DNA from: BS750m-G69 sp964441235
Lineage (GTDB): Bacteria; Fidelibacterota; UBA2242
DNA length: 64,000 bases
Assembly (NCBI GenBank): GCA_964441235.1
Contig: CAYTUQ010000003.1
Coordinates: 1 to 64,000 of the forward strand
Reading direction: 5' to 3'
Part shown: positions 37,400 through 45,895 of the stretch, piece after piece
Layout of the letters: every line of letters starts with the position of its first letter
Position numbering within the stretch: the stretch's first letter is position 1
Made by a program: the position numbers and the translations under genes
Notes under the pieces: model-generated
What the model was told of the DNA's origin: nothing
The model's input: the letters and a program-made list of their open reading frames with translations, nothing else
Database searches by the model: none

Positions 37400-38371
37400 T
37401 TAGGTTACATTTTTCAATTCATCAATCATTGCAGGTACAACTTCAAAAAGATCGCCTATAATACCGTAATCTGCAACTTTGAATATCGGCGCTTCAGTGT
37501 CATTGTTTATGGCAACAATATATTTGGCAGAAGAAATGCCTGCTATATGCTGAATGGCGCCGGAAATACCGCATGCAATGTAGAGGTCGGGAGAAACAGT
37601 TTTGCCAGTTTGTCCGACCTGGTCTTTCTGAGGTCTCCATCCTGCATCCACAGCAGACCTACTTGCCCCTACTGCAGCTCCAAGAAGATCAGCCAGTTCT
37701 TCGAGAATGGAGAATTTTTCAGAACCACCCATTCCTCTACCACCGGAAACAATAATGTCCGCTTCTGTGAGTTCCGGGCGTTTGCTTTCAGCTGATACAA
37801 TTTCTTTTATAACGGTGAGAAAATCATCGGACGCCAAATCTATTTTAACCTCTGTAATATTTGGTGAAACCGGCTTTTCAGTGATAGAAAATGTATTGGG
37901 TCTTAATGAAATGACAACAGGTTTATTTGAAAAACTGACTTTTGCAACTGCTTTTCCTGAATATACAGGTCTATGGCAAATAATTTCTCCATTAATAATT
38001 TCGATTTTAGTGCAATCTGATGCCGCACTAACTCCAAGCCGTGCTGTAATGGATGGGACTATATCTTTTCCCATTGAGGAAAACGGGAATAGAACTACAT
38101 CGGGATTTTCGTTCTTTATTATTGAGGAAACCACTCGTGAATAAGCGGAAGGTACAAACTTGTCAAGGCGTTCGTCGTCGGCAACTAAAATATTATCTGC
38201 TCCGAATTTCCCTAACTCTTTTGCAATATTTTTTACACCGGATCCAACAACTACTGCTGTTAGATTTCCATCTGTTTCATCAGCGAGAGAACGTCCTACT
38301 GAGACAGCTTCACATGCGGTTTTTTTAAGTTTTCCATCTCTCTGTTCAGCAAAAACCAATATGTCCATCAT
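37400..38371 (-). CDS. etfA: Electron transfer flavoprotein alpha subunit
   Basis: This 323-residue ETF alpha subunit binds FAD and passes electrons from acyl-CoA dehydrogenases to the quinone pool. The C-terminal FAD region has GGRGMG, LGAAVGASRSAVDAGW, QVGQTGKTVSPDLYIACGIS, GAIQHIAG and AINNDTEAPIFKVADYGI. The N-terminal domain begins MMDILVFAEQRDG. etfB lies immediately upstream; the 88-base gap contains a double-hairpin unit. The acyl-CoA dehydrogenase at 45896 is a plausible electron donor. Confidence 0.96.
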   Translation of the reverse strand: MMDILVFAEQRDGKLKKTACEAVSVGRSLADETDGNLTAVVVGSGVKNIAKELGKFGADNILVADDERLDKFVPSAYSRVVSSIIKNENPDVVLFPFSSMGKDIVPSITARLGVSAASDCTKIEIINGEIICHRPVYSGKAVAKVSFSNKPVVISLRPNTFSITEKPVSPNITEVKIDLASDDFLTVIKEIVSAESKRPELTEADIIVSGGRGMGGSEKFSILEELADLLGAAVGASRSAVDAGWRPQKDQVGQTGKTVSPDLYIACGISGAIQHIAGISSAKYIVAINNDTEAPIFKVADYGIIGDLFEVVPAMIDELKNVT

Positions 38372-38405
38372 TATTCCATCAAATATAGATATTTCTCTTT
38401 TCCCA

Positions 38406-38426
38406 TCCCATAGGGATCCTTTCGGA
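38406..38426. repeat. Double-hairpin unit between etfB and etfA
   Basis: Arms TCCC/GGGA with loop ATA, then TCC/GGA with loop TTTC. It lies in the leader between the two ETF cistrons. Flanks CTTTTCCCATCCCAT and ATTCCTTTTTGAGTG are similar to those at 49791-49925. Confidence 0.7.
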
Positions 38427-38459
38427 CAATTCCTTTTTGAGTGGATTCATTCATTATTT

Positions 38460-39218
38460 TCATAAAACCTTTGCTTCTTCCTTTAGTAACTTGATAAGTT
38501 TCGGAACCGCTTCCGGTCCTTCGCCAATTATCTTTCCTGCACTCCTCGGAGGTGGATATTCCATACTGAGTATTTCTATTCCAGCCTGATTTAACTTAAT
38601 TTCTTTTCTTAAAATCTCTTTTTTCTTCGTTTTTATAATATCTCTTAGAGAAGGATAACGTGGTTTGTTCAAGCCTTTTTCTGCGGTTAATACACATGGT
38701 AAAGAACATTCAACAATTTCCTTTTCTCCTTCTACATCCCTGCTTGCTGTAACTTTTTTATCAGATATAGAAATCTCGTTAACCATTGAGATGCAGGGAA
38801 TATTCAGGATTTGAGCAACCAGTGATCCAACCTGATGACTATTAGTATCAGAATCCTGCTTCCCACATAGGATAATGTCAAATGAATTATTTTTTATTTC
38901 ATCGGCTAATGCTTGTGCCACAACAAGTGAATCTGCCATTCTGCTGTTTGTGGCAACAAGATGAATGGTGTTATCAGCACCACAAGCAAGACATCTTTTG
39001 ATAGTGGACGTTGCATTATCGTCACCGAGAGAGATTACAGTTACATCGCCGCCAAGTTTTTCTTTCAATTGGACAGCTGCTTCAAGTGCATATTCATCAT
39101 GGGGATTGGCATCAAATTTTATCATAGATTCATCAATTGAAACACCATCAGATAAGATTTTTATTCTCGTTTCAGAATCAGGTACACTTTTCACACAGAC
39201 TACGATATTCACTTTCAA
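38460..39218 (-). CDS. etfB: Electron transfer flavoprotein beta subunit
   Basis: This 252-residue ETF beta subunit binds AMP and partners with EtfA. Landmarks are VCVKSVPDSETRIKI, KFDANPHDEYALEAA, GADNTIHLV, DIILCGKQDSDTNSHQVGSL and LPCVLTAEKGLNKPRYPSL. The frame stops with TGA, confirming TGA as a stop in this genome. It is the first gene of an etfB-etfA-plsX run. Confidence 0.96.
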   Translation of the reverse strand: MKVNIVVCVKSVPDSETRIKILSDGVSIDESMIKFDANPHDEYALEAAVQLKEKLGGDVTVISLGDDNATSTIKRCLACGADNTIHLVATNSRMADSLVVAQALADEIKNNSFDIILCGKQDSDTNSHQVGSLVAQILNIPCISMVNEISISDKKVTASRDVEGEKEIVECSLPCVLTAEKGLNKPRYPSLRDIIKTKKKEILRKEIKLNQAGIEILSMEYPPPRSAGKIIGEGPEAVPKLIKLLKEEAKVL

Positions 39219-39281
39219 ACTCTCCCTATTTTAAAATGGTTTATCATATATTTTGAAAGATAAAATTAGTTTCTCCCTTTT

Positions 39282-39418
39282 TGATGGAATCGTAAAAAGT
39301 GATTATATGTGTCATTCTGATGAGCGAAGCGAAGAAGAATCTCCGACGAGAACCAGTAGAGATTCTTCACTCGTACCTCGTTCAGAATGACAGCTTTGAT
39401 ACTTTTTACGATTCCATC
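39282..39418. repeat. 137-bp nested palindrome
   Basis: Outer arms GATGGAATCGTAAAAAGT / ACTTTTTACGATTCCATC are perfect over 18 bp. Inside lie GTCATTCTGA/TCAGAATGAC and GAAGAATCTC/GAGATTCTTC arms. It occupies most of the gap between tldE and etfB. The inner GTCATTCTGA-GAATCTC type is a widespread bacterial interspersed palindrome. Confidence 0.85.
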
Positions 39419-39459
39419 CTTTTTGACTTTACAACTATTTTCTTATCCTCTCCTCCTTA

Positions 39460-39545
39460 CTGCCAGCCTGTTGAATAGGCTTCGCCATTCCACAGGGTAA
39501 ACTGCCTACTACTTACTGCTTACTGCTACTGCCTACTGCCTACTT
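39460..39545. repeat. Degenerate TACTGC(C) tandem repeats
   Basis: About eight imperfect copies of TACTGCC/TACTGCT type words lie just beyond the 3' end of tldE. Confidence 0.5.
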
Positions 39546-39547
39546 CC

Positions 39548-40894
39548 CTAACTTCCACTAATCATCATTTCTTTAATAAGGAAGGTAGGAGCGTTAGTTG
39601 AATCTCTAAAAGTTAAATCATTACCTATCATCACGATTGATCTCATCATGTCAAGCATATTACCTGCAACGGTGAACTCCTGAACCGGATATGTTAGTTT
39701 TCCGTTTTCAATCCATATTCCCTCAGCGCCGCGTGAATAATCTCCTGTAACATAATTTACGCCGACCCAGTTCACGCTTGTAAGATAGAGTCCATTCTTT
39801 ACGGATTTTATTATTTCTTCAGGTGTGACATTACCATTTTGCATATAGAAGTTAGTTGTACCTGGACTTGGGTCTGAACTAATTCCGCGGCTGGCACTGC
39901 CTGTCGGTGGATGTTTGAGTTTTCTTGCTGAATAACAATCGCATAAATATGTTTTTAAAATACCATGATCGAGAACAATATTTTTCCTGCCTGGCAGACC
40001 TTCACCGTCGAATCGCCTTGAACCCAGGCCGTCTTTTAAAATTCCATCATCAGTTATTGTTAAATCGCCGACACCTATCTGTTTATTCAGTTTGTCTACT
40101 AAAAACGAGCTTTTTCTATAAATACTGGTTCCCATGACAGAAGAAGAGATGATATTCAGAAAATCTTTTCCCACTTCCGGGTCAAAAACCACCGGGACTT
40201 TTTTAGTTTTTGGTTTTTTTGCTCCGATTTTCCTGACCGTTCTTCGAGCAGCTTCTTTTGCAACATTTTCAACCGAATCAAGCTTATCGAAGAAGCGACT
40301 GCTTGTCCACCAGTAATCTGTCTGCTTAACTCCATCTTTTTCAGCTACAAGTGATAAGCTAAAATAACATGAGGAATACTCCTGTTCACCGAAGAAACCT
40401 CGAGAGTTAGCCAGGATTGTTCTGCTTTTTGAATCACCCCAGTGAGCGCCGCTGGAATTGTTGATAAGGGGATCCTGAGCCATTCCGATTTCTTCAACCT
40501 CCTTAGCTATTCTGATTTTATCTTCTGTAGATATGGTTTCAAGTTTCTTGTCATAAAGCGATAAATTGACATCCGCAATTCCTAGCAAATTCTTTTCGGG
40601 TAGCCCGTTGAATTCATCCTGATTTGTGATACCAGCCATTTCGATTGTTTGTGCCACAAGTTTTTTCACTGAGTCAAGACGAAGATCGCTGGTATATGTC
40701 AATGCTTTGCGTTTATTCTTAAAGACTCTTATTCCCAATCCTTTAGGATTTGCCTGCTTAAGTTCTTCTATTTTTCCGAGACGAATTTCTATGTTTGAAC
40801 TGCTTGATTCCCTGACAATAACGTCAACATCATCAGCGCCCTGATTGAGAGCTTCATCAATTATATATTCAGATAGATCTTTTATGTTTTTCAT
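39548..40894 (-). CDS. tldE: TldE/PmbA-type peptidase subunit
   Basis: This 448-residue TldE/PmbA homologue forms, in E. coli, a heterodimeric peptidase with TldD that matures microcin B17 and degrades unfolded peptides. It lacks the HExxxH motif of TldD, as expected. Conserved segments are RESSSSNIEIRLGKIEELKQ, KRKALTYTSDLR, GDLTITDDGI, SRRFDGEGLPGRKN, TGSASRGISSDPSPG and VTGDYSRGAEGIWIENG. No signal peptide is evident. It starts nine bases after tldD, so the two are co-transcribed. Confidence 0.93.
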   Translation of the reverse strand: MKNIKDLSEYIIDEALNQGADDVDVIVRESSSSNIEIRLGKIEELKQANPKGLGIRVFKNKRKALTYTSDLRLDSVKKLVAQTIEMAGITNQDEFNGLPEKNLLGIADVNLSLYDKKLETISTEDKIRIAKEVEEIGMAQDPLINNSSGAHWGDSKSRTILANSRGFFGEQEYSSCYFSLSLVAEKDGVKQTDYWWTSSRFFDKLDSVENVAKEAARRTVRKIGAKKPKTKKVPVVFDPEVGKDFLNIISSSVMGTSIYRKSSFLVDKLNKQIGVGDLTITDDGILKDGLGSRRFDGEGLPGRKNIVLDHGILKTYLCDCYSARKLKHPPTGSASRGISSDPSPGTTNFYMQNGNVTPEEIIKSVKNGLYLTSVNWVGVNYVTGDYSRGAEGIWIENGKLTYPVQEFTVAGNMLDMMRSIVMIGNDLTFRDSTNAPTFLIKEMMISGS

Positions 40895-40903
40895 ATCAAT
40901 CCC

Positions 40904-42433
40904 CTAAGCTTTTGTTCCACCAACGGTGATTTCACTAACTTTGACAGTTGGAATACCTACCCCAACCGGTACTCTTTGACCATTTTTACCACACGTCCAT
41001 CCACCTTTTGTAAATTCCATGTCATTTCCTACCATTGTTACTTTTGTCATTACATCAGGCCCATTACCGATAAGAGTTACATCCTTAAGCGGGGCAGTTA
41101 TTTTTCCATTCTCGATTAGATAAGCTTCAAATACACCAAAGGTAAAATCTCCTTTTGTTATATCCACCTGCCCGCCGCCAAAGCGCTTAGCGTAAATACC
41201 GTAATCAACGGATTTTATTATCTCATCGGGGTCATAAGAGCCGGAACGCATGTATGTGTTTGTCATGCGAGGTATGGGTGGAAAACTGTATGACTGGCGG
41301 CGTCCATTCCCTGTTGGCTGCGCCTTCATGGTCTTTGCCGAAATATAATCATGCATATAGCCTTTTAGAATCCCGTTTTCAATAAGAACAGTTTCAGTCG
41401 GTAAATTCCCTTCATCATCAATATTTATAGATCCTCGCATATTCGGATATATTCCCGAGTCCACTACTGTACATTGTTTTGAAGCGACTTTTTCACCGAT
41501 CCTGTTAGAAAAATTGGACAATCCTTTTCTATTAAAGTCGGCTTCAAGTCCATGACCAACCGCTTCATGCAGTAAAACTCCACTATCAGCAGGGCCGAGA
41601 ACAACCACCTGTGGACCCGCCGGTGCAGGTTTTGCATCTAGATTTGTAACTGCGATCCTTGCTGCATCCTCTGCTATTGATTCAGGAGAATTGCCTTTTT
41701 CTGAAAAATAATCCAATCCAGCACGTTGACCTATCCCCATGCTTGCACCTTGCCTATTAGTTCCATCTTCTGCAACTACGTAGCATCTTAATGATAACAT
41801 CGGCTGTACGTCAGTAAAGTATTTCCCATCGGAATCCATGTACATAATCTGCTTCATCTCATCAGAAAGTGAAACGTATGTTTTTGATACTTTAGAATGG
41901 AATTTCTTTGCGGAGTCATTTGCTCTTTCGATAAGGGATATTTTCTCTCTTAAATCAGCATCAATGCTAAGTTCTTCCAATTCATACAGGTTCTTTTTTC
42001 GACATTGTTTTATTGGTGCTATCCGAGCAGACGCTAAACCACTTGCAATGTGAGAAGCTGCCATTGAGGCTTCTTTCATTTTATCAAAGCTGAAATCATC
42101 GGTATGAGCGTATCCAACCTGATCGCCTTTTATAACACGAACTCCCATTCCCATTATAATACCGCTGCTGGCATCTTTGATAATATCCTCTTCCATACGA
42201 ATCGATGAATTAATACGGTATTCAAAAAAGATGTCAGCGTGACTACCACCATTGGAAAGGGCATAAGAAATGAGTTTTTTCATTTCAGATTTTGAAATGT
42301 TAAAGAGTGCTTTCATATCCTGAATTGATCCTTTTGTTAAACTTTTAGTTTGACAGGAATTCCACCACCAAGGGGCTGAAGCAATGCCAGCGGTGATAAG
42401 CGTGCTTTTTTTTAGGAATTCTCTCCGCTTCAC
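40904..42433 (-). CDS. tldD: TldD-type metallopeptidase with Tat-like signal
   Basis: This 509-residue TldD homologue starts at GTG 42433 with AGGAGG upstream. The zinc motif HEAVGHGLEAD is at residues 289-299 (HExxxH 289-294), and the C-terminal GGWTCGKNGQ supplies the Cys ligand. The N-terminus KRREFLKKSTLITAGIAS looks like a twin-arginine signal, and Cys27 (WWNSC) could be a lipid site. E. coli TldD is cytoplasmic, so export is unexpected; the partner TldE has no visible signal. Such N-termini occur in annotated TldD homologues of FCB bacteria. Confidence 0.92.
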   Translation of the reverse strand: MKRREFLKKSTLITAGIASAPWWWNSCQTKSLTKGSIQDMKALFNISKSEMKKLISYALSNGGSHADIFFEYRINSSIRMEEDIIKDASSGIIMGMGVRVIKGDQVGYAHTDDFSFDKMKEASMAASHIASGLASARIAPIKQCRKKNLYELEELSIDADLREKISLIERANDSAKKFHSKVSKTYVSLSDEMKQIMYMDSDGKYFTDVQPMLSLRCYVVAEDGTNRQGASMGIGQRAGLDYFSEKGNSPESIAEDAARIAVTNLDAKPAPAGPQVVVLGPADSGVLLHEAVGHGLEADFNRKGLSNFSNRIGEKVASKQCTVVDSGIYPNMRGSINIDDEGNLPTETVLIENGILKGYMHDYISAKTMKAQPTGNGRRQSYSFPPIPRMTNTYMRSGSYDPDEIIKSVDYGIYAKRFGGGQVDITKGDFTFGVFEAYLIENGKITAPLKDVTLIGNGPDVMTKVTMVGNDMEFTKGGWTCGKNGQRVPVGVGIPTVKVSEITVGGTKA

Positions 42434-42948
42434 TTTCGCCTCCTATCTACACGGAATTTATATTAGTTTTAATACTATGATGAGAAATCATGCTTAATTT
42501 TAATAAACTATTGAAAATGAAACAATCATTTTTTACTCTCGTTCCGGGGCTCCTGCTCCGGGACGGACTATCCGTATCGGTTGCAGAGTAATCCACAGTA
42601 CTCCTTTGGAAGAGCCGTGCAACCAGAATAAAAAGAATAACTTTGCGAAACTTTGTTCCAGGGTAATTTTTGACAGTAACCGGAGTTCTTCTCAATATGT
42701 AGATGTAACTTTCGCAAAGATTTCCCTCTTAAAATGGCAGGAGTAGCTCCTGCCACAACTATTAAAATCTCTGCCTTCCCGTCCCCCTCGAGCAGATGCC
42801 GGATGTCAGTCAGGCATTCTCTGTCTCATGGAGGTCCTTCGTATCCGAAAGGAACCCTTTCAAAGCGGGATCCCTTCGGGATGGGAGAAGTCCTCCGTGA
42901 TCTTTGAGACACTCCTGTTTGTTCAAGTTACAGGGCACTGCTTCAAGT
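42434..42948. repeat. Gene-free region with hairpins and a double-hairpin array
   Basis: Contains CTTTGCGAAA (about 42651) and its inverse TTTCGCAAAG (about 42710), a GGCAGGAG/CTCCTGCC palindrome (about 42735-42755), and an array at 42843-42909 with TCC-GAAA-GGA, TCCC-TTC-GGGA (42870-42880) and GTGATC/TTTGAGAC pieces. No coding frame is credible. Confidence 0.65.
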
Positions 42949-42984
42949 AAAAAACCTTGCGAGTGTTTCGAACCTTCGCAAGGT
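42949..42984 (-). terminator. Terminator of the AbiE-type operon
   Basis: Read on the minus strand, AACCTTGCGA and TCGCAAGGTT arms are followed by TTTTTT, starting about seven bases after the toxin gene stop. Confidence 0.85.
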
Positions 42985-42990
42985 TCAGGA

Positions 42991-43794
42991 TTATTCATAG
43001 TTCGATAACATATCACTAAAATTTTCTAAAGTAATTAGTTCGGCATCTTTAGCTTGCTTTAGAAATGGTCTGACATCATTTTGGATTTTGCTAAAATTCA
43101 ACTTTTCCAGATGACTCATTAGAAAGTTTTTCCATTTGCCGGGATTTATTGATCTGTTTTCAGTCTGAAAAACGGCATTTTTAAAAAGTTGTATATTGGG
43201 AAGGATCTTTTTTGATAGAAACCATAACAGATCATAATAATCGCGCCCTTTAACATATTTACGATAAAGAACAGCATGCAGTTTTCCGGAGAACATTGAA
43301 GGTAAATCATAAGCCTTAATTTGAAAAAGGTAAGGATTGCTTATCAAATGATTTTCAGTTTTTGCACCCTCTGGAGGGTTGGAATCAATTTCCAATTTGA
43401 TCATCAATTTTTCATTCAAATGTGGACTTAATCCCAAACTAAATAAAATGCCTTTGAAGCGAATTTCAATGGTTTTTACGGTTTTGTTTTGAACATTTGT
43501 ATCAACATTTAGATTGTAAATATCAATTTTATATCTAAGGTTTTTACCTATTGCCTTTAAATCAATTTGTGAACCGGTTAAAACGCTAAAATCAAGATCT
43601 TCGGAATATCGACTGGTATTATGAAGAATACGCAGAGCTGTTCCTCCAGTAAATGCAATCTCTTTAAATGCGTTTAAATCGTAGAGAGTCTTGAGAATCA
43701 ATAAATGAAGATATTCACGAAGAATATGGATTTTCTCATATCGTAGATTTGTTTTTTCTATTTCTTTTCTAAGAATCTCAATCATTATATTCAC
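42991..43794 (-). CDS. AbiEii-type nucleotidyltransferase toxin
   Basis: This 267-residue protein carries the AbiEii/AbiGii toxin-family nucleotidyltransferase signature: FTGGTALRILHNTSRYSEDLDFSVL (given here only by its GG, RYSEDLDF key residues, about 45-68). Further conserved parts are LKLEIDSNPP-like IKLEIDSNPP and GRDYYDLLWFL (about 180-190). The family acts as the toxin of type IV AbiE systems, modifying tRNA or GTP pools, and some members give phage abortive infection. The start may be GTG 43794 or the ATG nine bases later. The antitoxin gene ends 12 bases upstream. Confidence 0.88.
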   Translation of the reverse strand: MNIMIEILRKEIEKTNLRYEKIHILREYLHLLILKTLYDLNAFKEIAFTGGTALRILHNTSRYSEDLDFSVLTGSQIDLKAIGKNLRYKIDIYNLNVDTNVQNKTVKTIEIRFKGILFSLGLSPHLNEKLMIKLEIDSNPPEGAKTENHLISNPYLFQIKAYDLPSMFSGKLHAVLYRKYVKGRDYYDLLWFLSKKILPNIQLFKNAVFQTENRSINPGKWKNFLMSHLEKLNFSKIQNDVRPFLKQAKDAELITLENFSDMLSNYE

Positions 43795-43806
43795 TTCACT
43801 ATAATA

Positions 43807-44415
43807 TTAAATACGGAGGAATTTTTCCGCTAATTTAACTATATGTCTATCTTCGATTTTTTCAAGATAAATATTCCAGCGCTTCTTATCTAAAGAGTCG
43901 AGATTTTGAAAACGATAGGACTTAATTAAATCAGAGTTTTGTCTAAAGCGGAACCGATTGAAATATAAGAAATCAATAACCGCTTTTTCCCTCGTTGCAA
44001 TATGAACATTCCAACCGTTATCCCGAACAATATCAAAACCCCAAAATAATGGCTTATTAATATGACGATAAACAAAAGTACCCAATTTATTTTGAAAACT
44101 GGCTGTTTTACGTGTTGTTATAGAAGTAAATTTATACACTTCTTCCGGGATCATTTGATAAAATCTCAAGGCATGTTCTAGACTAATATAAGATGGCTGA
44201 TAGAGATAATTTGCAACATAACGCACGGAAATTTTTTCTAAAACCAAAGGATCATTTATAATATAGATGCCCCTTTTTAGACAGATTAAACGGTCCTGGT
44301 TGAGCCATTCACTTACCTGTCTGCGTAAATAACTTTCATTTCCAAAAAAGGAAAAATCCCTGGAATCGATAATCCTCTTTTTTTGAAAAAATGATTTAAA
44401 ATCCTCGAATTTCAT
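43807..44415 (-). CDS. AbiEi-type antitoxin
   Basis: This 202-residue protein has an N-terminal winged-helix part (RRQVSEWLNQDRLICLKRGIY, about 30-55) and the AbiEi body: ANYLYQPSYISLEHALRFY, ITTRKTASFQ, IATREKAVIDFLYF. AbiEi antitoxins bind the promoter and counter the AbiEii toxin without direct contact (type IV). It precedes the toxin gene on the same strand. The operon is bounded by repeat arrays on both sides. Confidence 0.87.
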   Translation of the reverse strand: MKFEDFKSFFQKKRIIDSRDFSFFGNESYLRRQVSEWLNQDRLICLKRGIYIINDPLVLEKISVRYVANYLYQPSYISLEHALRFYQMIPEEVYKFTSITTRKTASFQNKLGTFVYRHINKPLFWGFDIVRDNGWNVHIATREKAVIDFLYFNRFRFRQNSDLIKSYRFQNLDSLDKKRWNIYLEKIEDRHIVKLAEKFLRI

Positions 44416-44831
44416 TGCATTTCTTTTTATTACACATTAATGTAATATAAAGAAATATATATGTCAACAAAAATCTATCAGACAAGAATTCTTAGAAGGA
44501 TTTCGTTGTGACCGTTGGGACAACCTCTGCCCTGTCTCGAAGAGATCCCTTTGGGATAAAGACCCCTTTGGGACGGTTTATAATCCGGGTTAGTGTTCTC
44601 GTTCCCCTTTCAGCCGGCAGGCAGGGGAACAATGACAGGTGTAAACCAAACGCAAATACGACAACTTTTCATTACAAAACCCGTTTGTCCGCCAGCTGGC
44701 GGATTAAAACGGGTTTGTTTCTTCTAAGTAGCAAGCGGTCGTTCTCCGCCTCGTTCATAGAACCACCTTGGGGAAGAGGCACCTCCGTAACATTCGGTAG
44801 AAATTATCTGATCTAACCCATGGCTTGTATA
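44416..44831. repeat. Gene-free region with double-hairpin unit and hairpin
   Basis: An exact 22-bp unit is at 44535-44556 (TCTC/GAGA loop GAA; TCCC/GGGA loop TTT), followed by a CCCC-TTT-GGGA-like piece. Open frames here consist of repeats and are not credible genes. Confidence 0.7.
44676..44722. terminator. AAACCCGTTT/AAACGGGTTT hairpin
   Basis: Long arms AAAACCCGTTTGTCCGCC / GGCGGATTAAAACGGGTTT with a GTTT tail. It is the same outer-arm family as 23139 and 25513. No gene ends close by on either strand, so it may be a repeat rather than a working terminator. Confidence 0.55.
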
Positions 44832-45030
44832 TTAACCCTACAACGTCATTTAGGAAATCAGGCAAATGCCTGATATAGTACCAACTTGCAATTGCAAATA
44901 CTACATTTGGTACATTTAGGGGGTGTGATAGAATGAAGTTTTCACTCAGTCAACTTACTATAAGGTTATATTATCACACCCCCTAAATTTTTCGGAGACC
45001 CGTCTAGGGAAAATTACGTAGTAGGGTTAA
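44832..45030. mobile_element. TTAACCCTA miniature inverted-repeat element, copy 2 (interrupted)
   Basis: Ends TTAACCCTACAACGTCATT and, inverted, TTAACCCTACTACGTAATT, flanked by TA on both sides. Without the nested 44919-44983 element it is about 130 bp and shares ends and the internal TACTACATTTGG with copy 1 at 33279. Confidence 0.75.
44919..44983. mobile_element. GGGGGTGTG miniature inverted-repeat element, copy 2 (nested)
   Basis: A 65-bp element with ends GGGGGTGTGATA / TATCACACCCCC, the first 26 bases identical to the 21438 copy. TA flanks both sides (TTTA left, TAAA right), consistent with a TA target duplication. Confidence 0.85.
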
Positions 45031-45146
45031 TAGAGCATTTAAAGAATGAGATAAAATAATTTTTAATTTTATACCGGCTATTAAATCCGTTTTCATACAA
45101 ACCTACTATAAAAAGAGTATTAGTATAACATACTCAGTATAAAAGT

Positions 45147-45452
45147 CTAATACGCATTAGCATATTCTTTAACTTCCTGTTCAATACGTAGTGAAAGCCT
45201 GTCTTCTTCAACATCGAGATCGTAATCCATTTGAAGTCCAAGCCAAAATTGAGGAGACATATTAAAATAACGAGCAAGACGAAGTGCAGTGTCTGCTGTA
45301 ATTCTTCTTTTCCCTTGCACTATTTCATTTATCCTTCGTGGAGGAACACCGATATCATTTGCCAATCTATTCTGGCTTAATCCTAAAGGCTTCATAAATT
45401 CTTCTGTCAATATTTCACCCGGGTGAACAGGTGGAATTTTCTTCTTTACCAT
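45147..45452 (-). CDS. higA: HigA family antitoxin
   Basis: This 101-residue antitoxin has an Xre-type helix-turn-helix with the HigA opening PPVHPGEILTEEFMKPLGLS, then QNRLANDIGVPPRRINEIVQ, GKRRITADTALRLARYF and MSPQFWLGLQ. It should neutralise HigB and repress the shared promoter. Its ATG overlaps the last seven bases of the toxin frame, the normal higBA coupling. Confidence 0.94.
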   Translation of the reverse strand: MVKKKIPPVHPGEILTEEFMKPLGLSQNRLANDIGVPPRRINEIVQGKRRITADTALRLARYFNMSPQFWLGLQMDYDLDVEEDRLSLRIEQEVKEYANAY

Positions 45453-45745
45453 GACATTACTCCATACTGATAATTCACAATTTCAACATCAGTTACCTCA
45501 CCATCATTCCACACAAAGCAAATTCTCCATTGGTCATTTATTCGAATACTATGTTGTCCTATTCTATCTCCTGATAGTGCTTTAAGTCTATTTCCTGGTG
45601 GAACCTTCAAGCCTTTCAGAGTTTGAGAACGGTTTAGCATTGGCAGTTTACGAAATGCAACCTTTTGTATTCCTTCGGGAAATTTTCGTGAAAATGCTCT
45701 CTCAAATATTTTCTTTGTCTCTTTACACTTAAAATACTTCATCAT
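45446..45745 (-). CDS. higB: HigB family mRNA-interferase toxin
   Basis: This 99-residue RelE-superfamily toxin cleaves mRNA on the ribosome. Conserved segments are FKCKETKKIFERAFSRKFP, LRVPPGN-type LKVPPGNRLKALSGDR, and GQHSIRINDQWRICFVW. The family start is at MMKYFKCKE, so the ATG at 45745 is chosen over a longer frame beginning at 45778, which runs through the promoter. The toxin gene precedes the antitoxin gene, as usual for higBA. Confidence 0.93.
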   Translation of the reverse strand: MMKYFKCKETKKIFERAFSRKFPEGIQKVAFRKLPMLNRSQTLKGLKVPPGNRLKALSGDRIGQHSIRINDQWRICFVWNDGEVTDVEIVNYQYGVMSW

Positions 45746-45749
45746 AAAA

Positions 45750-45778
45750 AATATATAAAGTATAACGTATAACGTCAA
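45750..45778 (-). promoter_or_regulatory. higBA promoter and operator
   Basis: Minus-strand TTGACG, a 17-base spacer, then TATATT. The spacer holds two direct copies of GTTATAC, a likely HigA operator. The -10 box ends four bases before the HigB ATG, implying a leaderless or nearly leaderless transcript. Confidence 0.65.
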
Positions 45779-45895
45779 GCGTTAATGTTTTGATTGCCAA
45801 CAATTTTTGTTTCGAGTTTGAAACGTTCTGTATTAAATTAACCCGATTTTGATAATCGAGAGTATTCGAAATTTGTGAGTTTTATGGAGGAAAAT

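Noticed and set aside
37707..38144. 145-codon plus-strand frame opposite etfA
   Set aside because: Antisense shadow of etfA, whose frame is conserved throughout.
42810..43016. 68-codon minus-strand frame overlapping the AbiEii gene end
   Set aside because: It runs through the operon terminator and a repeat array.
44508..44816. 102-codon plus-strand open frame
   Set aside because: It is built from hairpin units and a long palindrome, and its residue composition does not look like protein.
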